From the NCBI GenBank assembly GCA_946479075.1, contig CAMLDT010000187.1, forward strand, positions 1-6,853: 6,853 nucleotides of DNA, given 5' to 3'. This stretch comes from an uncultured Polaromonas sp. (lineage in GTDB: Bacteria > Pseudomonadota > Gammaproteobacteria > Burkholderiales > Burkholderiaceae). The notes under the pieces are model-generated. The model ran no database searches. It saw only the letters and a list, made by a program, of their open reading frames with translations, and was not told where the DNA came from. Positions 1 through 5,224 of the stretch are shown in pieces. How positions within the stretch are numbered: position 1 is the first letter of the stretch; each line of letters opens with the position of its first letter. Both the position numbers and the translations under genes were made by a program.

Positions 1-1
1 G

Positions 2-1312
2 ATGGTGGCGCAAGCCAGTGCCGGCCTGATCGAAACCTGGTTTGTCGGCAAGCTGGGCACCGATGCGCTCGCGGGCGTGGCGCTGGTGTTCCCGGTGCTG
101 ATGATGATGCAGATGATGTCGGCCGGCGCCATGGGCGGCGGGATTGCGGCTGCCATCGCCCGCACCCTGGGCGCCCGACGCCGCGCGGACGCGAACGCGC
201 TGGCGGTGCATGCGATGGCCCTGGCCCTGGGCTTCAGTCTTTTGTTCACCCTGGGACTGGTGCTGTTTGGCGCGTCGCTGTACCGGCAGATGGGTGGTTC
301 CGGTGCCTCGCTGCAGGCTGCGCTGACTTATTCGAACTGGGTGTTTGCCGGTGCCTTGCTGGTCTGGCTGTTCAACTCGCTGGCGGCGGTGGTGCGCGGG
401 ACCGGCAACATGGTGTTGCCCGCCGTTGTCACCTGCTTGGGGCTGGTGGTGCTGGTGCCCCTCTCGCCCCTGCTGATTTTTGGCTGGGGGCCGGTTCCCG
501 CGTTTGGCATCGCCGGCGGTGCCATGGCCCTGCTGGCTTATTACGCAGCGGGTTCCCTCGCGCTGGCCCTCTACCTGCGCTCGCCGAAAAGCCTGCTCAC
601 GCCCTCGCTGAATGGCGAAGGCCTGCGCTGGCCGCTGTTTCGCGACATCCTTCGGGTCGGGCTGATTGCGTCGGTGTCGGCGCTTGCCACCAACCTGACC
701 ATCGGTGTGGCCACGGCGCTGGTGGGCACGCTGGGGCCGGCGGCGATTGCCGGCTATGGCACGGCATCACGCCTGGAATACCTGCTGGTGCCGCTGGTGT
801 TTGGCCTGGGTGCGCCGCTGGTGGCCATGGTGGGCACCTGCATTGGCGCCGGCCGGCGCGAACGGGCCTTGCGCTCCACCTGGATAGGCGCGGCCATCGC
901 CGGCCTGCTGTGTGAAGCCGTGGGCCTGGCGGCGGCCCTGTTCCCGCACGCGTGGCTGGGCCTGTTTGGCACCGACCCGGCGATGCTGGAAACCGGCACG
1001 CTGTATCTCCAGATCGTGGGCCCGGCCTATGGGTTTTTTGGCTTCGGGCTGGCCTTGTATTTCGCCTCCCAGGGCGCCGGGCGCCTGGGCTGGCCGCTGC
1101 TGGGCAACGTGGCCCGGCTGCTGGTTGGGGCCGGCGGCGGCTGGCTCGCCCTGCATGCCGGTGGCGGCTTGCCGTGGATATTTGCTGCGCAGTCGGCCGC
1201 CCTGGTGCTTTATGGGCTCATCAACGGCTGGGCGGTGGCCGGTGGCGCCTGGTTCGGCCGGCCCGGCTGGCCACGCGGGCCTGCGCGCTGGGGTGTCGCT
1301 GCTCAGGCCTGA
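2..1312 (+). CDS. MATE-family efflux transporter (5'-truncated by window edge)
   Basis: Inner-membrane multidrug and toxin extrusion (MATE) protein, a family that exports cationic drugs and other organic compounds using a Na+ or H+ gradient; the substrate here cannot be told. The visible 436 residues are very hydrophobic and form about 11-12 membrane segments. They show the two-fold internal similarity of the family: the N-terminal stretch with ETWFVGKLGTDALAGV (about residues 11-26), ending in a basic GARRRADA loop (57-64), is mirrored in the second half by LVGTLGPAAIAGYGTASR and a GAGRRERA loop. A hydrophilic linker around residues 190-212 separates the halves. The ATG at base 2 falls inside the expected first membrane helix, so it is probably an internal Met, with about 20-30 residues missing to the left. 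The C-terminus is complete (TGA at 1310-1312) and ends in a short Gly/Pro/Arg-rich tail. A methionine cluster (MMMQMM, residues 34-39) follows helix 1. Family is confident; the NorM versus DinF subgroup is not resolved. Confidence 0.9.
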   Translation: MVAQASAGLIETWFVGKLGTDALAGVALVFPVLMMMQMMSAGAMGGGIAAAIARTLGARRRADANALAVHAMALALGFSLLFTLGLVLFGASLYRQMGGSGASLQAALTYSNWVFAGALLVWLFNSLAAVVRGTGNMVLPAVVTCLGLVVLVPLSPLLIFGWGPVPAFGIAGGAMALLAYYAAGSLALALYLRSPKSLLTPSLNGEGLRWPLFRDILRVGLIASVSALATNLTIGVATALVGTLGPAAIAGYGTASRLEYLLVPLVFGLGAPLVAMVGTCIGAGRRERALRSTWIGAAIAGLLCEAVGLAAALFPHAWLGLFGTDPAMLETGTLYLQIVGPAYGFFGFGLALYFASQGAGRLGWPLLGNVARLLVGAGGGWLALHAGGGLPWIFAAQSAALVLYGLINGWAVAGGAWFGRPGWPRGPARWGVAAQA

Positions 1313-1399
1313 GGTCGCCCCTGTGCCTGCGGCCCGATCCGAATTGCCGCAAAATGGCAGGTTCCCCCGACCTTTTTCATTTCCCTGAGGACGACATCC
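1313..1399. other. Short intergenic gap between MATE gene and aldehyde dehydrogenase
   Basis: These 87 bases carry no gene. A 6-bp inverted repeat (TGCGGC at 1328-1333, GCCGCA at 1346-1351, 12-base loop) lacks a following T run. A weaker AGGT/ACCT pair (1359-1362 and 1370-1373) is followed by TTTT and could at most be a poor terminator for the MATE gene. I see no convincing -35/-10 pair, so whether the downstream gene has its own promoter or is read through from the MATE gene is open. Confidence 0.5.
1387..1390 (+). promoter_or_regulatory. Ribosome binding site of the aldehyde dehydrogenase gene
   Basis: GAGG lies 9 bases before the ATG at 1400. It is the clearest Shine-Dalgarno match in the window and supports that start, which also places the N-terminus where the family normally begins (about 8 residues before the F-I-N-G-E-W motif). 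Confidence 0.65.
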
Positions 1400-2839
1400 A
1401 TGACCTACCCCCATACCCAGCTTTTCATCAACGGCGAGTGGCAGGACGCTGCCGACGGCAAAAGCCTGGCTGTGTTCAACCCCGCCACGGGCAAGGAAAT
1501 CGGCCGCGTGGCCCATGCCGGCATTGCGGACCTGGACCGCGCACTGGCGGCGGCGCAAAGCGGCTTCGAGAAATGGCGCGACATCACGCCGATCGAGCGC
1601 AACAAGATCATGCGCAAGGCGGCCGGCCTGATGCGCGAGCGGGCGGCAGCCATCGGTGCGCTGCTGACGCAGGAGCAGGGCAAGCCGCTGGCCGAGGCCA
1701 AGGGCGAAGCCATGGCTGCCGCCGACATCATTGAATGGTTCGCCGACGAGGGCCTGCGCGTTTACGGCCGCATCGTGCCCTCGCGTTTTGCCCTGTCCAC
1801 ACGCCAGATGGTGCTGAAAGACCCGGTCGGTCCGGTCGCCGCTTTCACGCCGTGGAACTTCCCGATCAACCAGGTCGTGCGCAAGATGGCGGCGGCGCTG
1901 GCCGCCGGTTGTTCGATGATCGTCAAGGCTCCTGAAGAAACGCCGGCATCGCCGGCCGAACTGATCCGCGCCTTCCAGGACGCCGGCCTGCCGCCTGGCG
2001 TGCTGGGCCTGGTGTATGGCAACCCGGCCGACATCTCCAACTACCTGATCCCGCATCCCGTCATCCGCAAGGTGACGTTCACCGGCTCCACGCCGGTCGG
2101 CAAGATGCTGGCCGGCCTGGCCGGCCAGCACATGAAACGTGTGACCATGGAGCTGGGCGGCCACGCGCCGGTGATTGTTTGCGAAGACGCAGACATTGCG
2201 CTGGCGGTCAAGTCCGCGGGGGCGGCCAAGTTCCGCAATGCCGGCCAGGTGTGTATCGCACCGACACGTTTTCTGGTGCACGAAAGCATCAAGAAGGACT
2301 TCGCCGCCGCCATGGTCAAGTACGCCGGGGGTCTGAAGGTGGGCGAAGGCAGCGCCGAGGGTGTCACCATGGGGCCGCTGGCCAACCCGCGCCGCGTCAC
2401 GGCGATGGCCGAGTTCACGCAGGACGCGGTCAAGCGCGGCGCCACGGTGGCGCTGGGCGGTGAACGTATCGGTGATGCCGGCAATTTCTGGCAGCCCACC
2501 ATCCTGACGGACGTGCCGCTGGAAGCCAAGGTGTTCAACGACGAGCCTTTCGGTCCGATGGCGGCGATACGCGGCTTCAACACCCTGGACGAAGCCATCG
2601 CTGAAGCCAACCGCCTGTCCTTTGGCCTGGCCGGCTACGGTTTCACCAAGTCGCTGAAAAATGCCGACCTGCTGGCGCGCAAGGTCGAGGTCGGCATGAT
2701 GTGGATGAACATGCCTGCCCTGCCGTCCGCGGAGATGCCGTTTGGCGGCATCAAGGATTCCGGCTACGGCTCGGAAGGCGGCCCCGAAGCCATGGACGCC
2801 TACCTGAACGCGCGCTCGGTGGCCATCGCCAACATCTGA
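1400..2839 (+). CDS. NAD(P)-dependent aldehyde dehydrogenase, probable alpha-ketoglutaric semialdehyde dehydrogenase (KGSADH-I/SSADH-like)
   Basis: Soluble aldehyde dehydrogenase of 479 residues, the usual full length. All key parts are present: oxyanion Asn153 in PWNFP, cofactor-binding Lys176 in VKAPEETP, the FTGSTPVG nucleotide-binding turn (227-234), general base Glu251 in MELGGHAP, and catalytic Cys285 in GQVCIAPTR. From memory it is very close along its whole length to Azospirillum brasilense KGSADH type I (AraE), which oxidises alpha-ketoglutaric semialdehyde to 2-oxoglutarate at the end of the non-phosphorylating L-arabinose pathway. The catalytic pair recalled for that enzyme (Glu253/Cys287) matches with a constant shift of 2. 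Asn157, Gln158, Arg161 and Arg279 fall where I recall its substrate-contact residues; E. coli GabD has Ala-Met, not Asn-Gln, at the first two. Annotation pipelines may instead say NAD-dependent succinate-semialdehyde dehydrogenase, and KGSADH enzymes do accept that substrate. The gene converges on the galactonate-type operon. Family is certain; the exact substrate is inferred. Confidence 0.9.
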   Translation: MTYPHTQLFINGEWQDAADGKSLAVFNPATGKEIGRVAHAGIADLDRALAAAQSGFEKWRDITPIERNKIMRKAAGLMRERAAAIGALLTQEQGKPLAEAKGEAMAAADIIEWFADEGLRVYGRIVPSRFALSTRQMVLKDPVGPVAAFTPWNFPINQVVRKMAAALAAGCSMIVKAPEETPASPAELIRAFQDAGLPPGVLGLVYGNPADISNYLIPHPVIRKVTFTGSTPVGKMLAGLAGQHMKRVTMELGGHAPVIVCEDADIALAVKSAGAAKFRNAGQVCIAPTRFLVHESIKKDFAAAMVKYAGGLKVGEGSAEGVTMGPLANPRRVTAMAEFTQDAVKRGATVALGGERIGDAGNFWQPTILTDVPLEAKVFNDEPFGPMAAIRGFNTLDEAIAEANRLSFGLAGYGFTKSLKNADLLARKVEVGMMWMNMPALPSAEMPFGGIKDSGYGSEGGPEAMDAYLNARSVAIANI

Positions 2840-2850
2840 CGCGCAGATGC

Positions 2851-2872
2851 GCCGTGCCTAGACCGGCACGGT
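2851..2872. terminator. Inverted repeat between convergent genes, candidate bidirectional terminator
   Basis: CCGTGCC (2852-2858) and GGCACGG (2865-2871) form a perfect 7-bp stem with a 6-base loop, extendable by a G-T pair at 2851/2872. It lies 12 bases after the aldehyde dehydrogenase stop and contains the TAG stop of the opposing dehydrogenase gene (2858-2860). A smaller GCGC-AGAT-GCGC hairpin sits just to its left (2841-2852). There is no T tract on either side, so it is not a classical intrinsic terminator; the position between convergent genes is the main argument for the role. Confidence 0.4.
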
Positions 2873-3652
2873 GTAGTTCAGCGTCATGCGGCCGCCATCG
2901 ACGGTGACGATCTCGCCGGTGACGTAGCTGGCGGCGTCGCTCACCAACCAGGCCACCACGTCGGCGATTTCGGACGGTTCGCCCAGCCGCTTCATCGGCG
3001 TGCGGCTCATGATTTTTGACTTGGCCTCGTCGCTGGTGAGCACCGCCCTGGCCGCCAGTTCGGTGGCGATGGTGCCGGGCGCCACCGCGTTGACGCGCAC
3101 CCCCTTGTCGGCCAGCGCCAGCGCCATCACGCGGGTCAGCTGGTTGATGCCGCCCTTGCTGACGTTGTAGCTGGCAATCGTCGGGATGGCCAGCACGCCA
3201 TTGACCGAACTCATGTTGACGATGTTGCCGCTGCCTTGCTGGGCCATCACGCGCGCCACCGCCTGGCCCATCAGGAAGCTGCCCTTGATGTTGACGCGGA
3301 TCACGGCGTCAAAGTCGGCTTCCGTCACGTCGAGGAACTCCGCGGCCCGGAAGATGCCTGCGTTGTTCACCAGCACGTCGATGCGGCCGTGCGCCTTCAG
3401 GGTGGCGGCCACAACCGCATCCACCTGGGTTTTGTCGCCCACATCGCAATGCAGGTAGAGCGCGCCCAGCTCGGTGGCCAGCGCCTCGCCGGGTGCATCC
3501 GCCACATCGATGATGACAAGCCGTGCGCCCTCCCGCGAAAAGCGCCTGGCACAGGCTTCGCCAATGCCTTGTGCGCCGCCGGTGACGATGCAGACACGGC
3601 CTGCCAGGCCAAATGAAACGGAGGAGGAGTTTGTGGATGAAAAAGGGCTCAT
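2858..3652 (-). CDS. SDR-family sugar dehydrogenase, probable D-galactose (or L-arabinose) 1-dehydrogenase
   Basis: Classical short-chain dehydrogenase/reductase of 264 residues, likely cytoplasmic. It carries the TGGAQGIG cofactor loop (24-31), Asp49 at the end of the second strand (usually a sign of NAD+ over NADP+), NNAG (96-99), Asn121, catalytic Ser149 in NMSSVNG, and Tyr162 with Lys166 in YNVSK. The Ser-Tyr spacing of 13 is standard. The C-terminus, DGGRMTLNYTVPV, is a tail I associate with bacterial galactose/aldose 1-dehydrogenases, which oxidise the sugar to its lactone. That fits its place as last gene of an operon with galactonate-type dehydratase, kinase and aldolase. The start ATG (3650-3652) overlaps the aldolase stop as ATGA, suggesting translational coupling; AAGG lies 3-4 bases ahead, closer than ideal. 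A Ser-rich leader of about 14 residues precedes the Rossmann fold, with no later Met start. It could also act on L-arabinose or D-fucose. Family is certain; the substrate is inferred mostly from context. Confidence 0.88.
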   Translation of the reverse strand: MSPFSSTNSSSVSFGLAGRVCIVTGGAQGIGEACARRFSREGARLVIIDVADAPGEALATELGALYLHCDVGDKTQVDAVVAATLKAHGRIDVLVNNAGIFRAAEFLDVTEADFDAVIRVNIKGSFLMGQAVARVMAQQGSGNIVNMSSVNGVLAIPTIASYNVSKGGINQLTRVMALALADKGVRVNAVAPGTIATELAARAVLTSDEAKSKIMSRTPMKRLGEPSEIADVVAWLVSDAASYVTGEIVTVDGGRMTLNYTVPV

Positions 3653-4290
3653 GCCCTTATCGTACCCGCGTAACCAGCTATGAATTTCATAGCGTTTTCG
3701 GCCACCTCACTGGCCGGCATGCCCGGTTTGTAAAGGGCCGAACCGATGCCGAAACCGCTGGCGCCCGCACTTTGGTAGGACGCCATGTTGCCCACGGTGA
3801 TACCGCCGACCGGCAGCAGCAGGGTAGGCGGCGGCAGCACCGCGCGCAGGGCCTTGACCACCGCGGGCGTGATCATTTCGGCAGGGAACAGCTTGAGCCC
3901 GGCCGCGCCGGCCTGCAGGGCCGCAAAGGCTTCGGTCGCGGTCATCACGCCGGGCAGGCAGACCATGTCCAGGCGCACCGCCTCCCGCACGACCTCGGCA
4001 TTGAAGTTCGGCGAAATGACCAGCTGGCCACCGGCGGCATGCACGTCGCGCACCTGGCCTGCCGTGAGCACCGTGCCCGCGCCGACCAGGGCCCGGGGCA
4101 GGGCGCCGGCCAGGGCTTCAATGCTTTGCAGCGGCTGCGGTGAATTGAGCGGCACCTCGATCAGCGTCCAGCCCGTGTCCAGCAGCGCCTGCCCCACGGG
4201 CAGGGCTTCGTCAGGCTTCAGACCGCGCAGGATGCCGATCAGGGGAAGGGTTTTCAGGGCTGCCAAAAATCTGTCGTGAGGTCTGGTCAT
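3649..4290 (-). CDS. dgoA: 2-dehydro-3-deoxy-6-phosphogalactonate aldolase
   Basis: Class I (Schiff-base) aldolase of the KDPG/KDPGal family, splitting KDPGal into pyruvate and glyceraldehyde-3-phosphate, the last step of the De Ley-Doudoroff route. From the ATG at 4288-4290 it has 213 residues, close to E. coli DgoA (205). Visible hallmarks are Arg22 in GILRG, Glu45 in IEVPLNSP, GAGTVL (70-75), SPNFN (93-97), the Schiff-base Lys133 in GLKLFP, and PVGGIT before the phosphate-binding GIGSALY stretch. IEVPLNSP matches E. coli DgoA (IPLNSP) rather than gluconate-pathway Eda, which supports the galactonate assignment. A GTG at 4333-4335 would add 15 residues with no family counterpart and overlap dgoK by 43 bases, so I prefer the ATG. 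It begins 2 bases after the dgoK stop (TGA-CC-ATG), and its own stop overlaps the next start as ATGA. No strong ribosome binding site is seen, so coupling to dgoK translation is likely. Confidence 0.92.
   Translation of the reverse strand: MTRPHDRFLAALKTLPLIGILRGLKPDEALPVGQALLDTGWTLIEVPLNSPQPLQSIEALAGALPRALVGAGTVLTAGQVRDVHAAGGQLVISPNFNAEVVREAVRLDMVCLPGVMTATEAFAALQAGAAGLKLFPAEMITPAVVKALRAVLPPPTLLLPVGGITVGNMASYQSAGASGFGIGSALYKPGMPASEVAENAMKFIAGYAGTIRA
3677..3693. repeat. 17-bp A+T-rich palindrome inside the 3' end of dgoA
   Basis: GCTATGAATTTCATAGC is an 8+1+8 perfect inverted repeat in otherwise G+C-rich DNA. On the coding strand it spells residues around NAMKFIAG of the aldolase and ends about 25 bases before the start codon of the following dehydrogenase gene. 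It could be a chance palindrome, an mRNA hairpin affecting translation of the downstream gene, an operator half-site pair, or a fragment of a dispersed repeat. Nothing here decides between these. Confidence 0.4.
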
Positions 4291-4292
4291 GG

Positions 4293-5192
4293 TCAGGGTG
4301 TCCAGCTGGGATGAATGGTTTGCGCCAGGGCCCACAGGCCGCGCCAGCTCGCTTCTGCGCCGGCGCGCTGCACCACGGCCTGGCGTTGTGCGAGCGCACG
4401 TTGGTAACGTTCGGTCAGCAACTCCGAGCCGACCAGCACCAGTGGTGCGCCGGCCGGCAGGTCCTGCGTGCGGATTTCCTCGCCGATCACGAGGCCCGAG
4501 AGATAACTGGGCAGGCGCGCCGCCGCCATGCGGCCAAACAGCGACAGCGTGCGCACGCTGAAGGCGGTCTGCAGCAGGCTGGTGCCACGCAGCGCCACGG
4601 CCACGCCCTCGTCAAAAGCGGCCCAGTCCACTTCGCCATCGGTGTCCGGCAGGCTGCGCGCGAGCAGCGAGTGCTGCCGCAGCAGCGCATAAAACTCACC
4701 GGTCATGAAGGTCGAAAAATGGTCTATCCTGCCGTTGCGCACCGTCACCCATTTGCTGTGGGTGCCGGGCAGCACCAGCAAGGCGTCTTTCATGTCCAGC
4801 AATTGCAGCGCGCCCAAGACCTGGGTTTCCTCGCCGCGCATGACATCTGCCACGCCATCCCGCTCACAGCTGAGGCCTGGCACGATGGCGACGCGGCCGG
4901 CCTTGATCCATGCCAGCTGCGAGGCGACTTCGTCAAAGCCCGCCGGACAGGCGCAGTAAGGCGCTTCCAGCCAGCCCTGTTTGCTGCCTGCCATGCCGGA
5001 TATCAGGCAAAAAGTGCCTGCAGCCCCCATCCAGTGGGCAAAGCATGCTTCAAAAACAGTAGCAAAGTCACCGGGCGCCACAGTCAGGATGCCGCGCGGG
5101 AAAGAACGCTCCTTGAGTACCCGGCCGTGCTTGTCCAGCAGCGCGCCGCGCAATGATGAGGTGCCCCAGTCCACCGCCAGCAGTTGCTGCAT
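4293..5192 (-). CDS. dgoK: 2-dehydro-3-deoxygalactonokinase
   Basis: ATP-dependent sugar-acid kinase that phosphorylates KDGal to KDPGal, feeding the aldolase encoded just downstream. From the ATG at 5190-5192 it has 299 residues (E. coli DgoK is about 292). DgoK hallmarks are in order: the phosphate loop AVDWGTSSLR (6-15), ISGMAGSKQGW (64-74), DVMRGEETQVLGAL (116-129), LPGTHSKWV (141-149) and FMTGE (162-166), followed by the C-terminal lobe with GEEIR and a VGSELLTERY segment. The start is ambiguous. A TTG at 5226-5228 would give 311 residues and overlap the upstream dehydratase stop as TTGA, while the ATG leaves a 32-base gap. The ATG puts five residues before the AVDWG strand, like E. coli DgoK, so I chose it; neither has a good ribosome binding site. 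Its stop (4293-4295) is 2 bases before the dgoA ATG. The family assignment is strong. Confidence 0.92.
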   Translation of the reverse strand: MQQLLAVDWGTSSLRGALLDKHGRVLKERSFPRGILTVAPGDFATVFEACFAHWMGAAGTFCLISGMAGSKQGWLEAPYCACPAGFDEVASQLAWIKAGRVAIVPGLSCERDGVADVMRGEETQVLGALQLLDMKDALLVLPGTHSKWVTVRNGRIDHFSTFMTGEFYALLRQHSLLARSLPDTDGEVDWAAFDEGVAVALRGTSLLQTAFSVRTLSLFGRMAAARLPSYLSGLVIGEEIRTQDLPAGAPLVLVGSELLTERYQRALAQRQAVVQRAGAEASWRGLWALAQTIHPSWTP

Positions 5193-5224
5193 GGGTTGGC
5201 CGGCTTCAGCTTGCGCGGGAAGGT

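Noticed and set aside
442..824. Three copies of GCTGGTGG (442-449, 718-725, 817-824), the E. coli Chi octamer
   Set aside because: They are expected from Leu-Val/Ala-Gly-rich coding in a G+C-rich gene, and the E. coli Chi sequence is not known to me to act in this lineage.
1328..1377. Possible rho-independent terminator or promoter in the gap after the MATE gene
   Set aside because: The stronger stem (6 bp) has no T run after it, and the stem that has one is only 4-5 bp. No convincing -35/-10 pair was found.
952..1734. 260-codon + strand open frame spanning the MATE/aldehyde dehydrogenase gap
   Set aside because: It is out of frame with both real genes, rich in Arg, Gly and Pro, and without any domain; it is explained by high G+C reducing stop codons.
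767..2281. Long open frame on the - strand (504 codons) crossing the MATE gene, the gap and the aldehyde dehydrogenase
   Set aside because: It lies antisense to two well-supported genes. Its composition (rich in Arg, His, Gln, Gly and Ala with no recognisable domain) is typical of a shadow frame in G+C-rich DNA.
4290..4335. GTG start giving dgoA 15 extra residues
   Set aside because: It would overlap dgoK by 43 bases and adds residues with no counterpart in the aldolase family; the ATG at 4288-4290 fits both spacing and family length.
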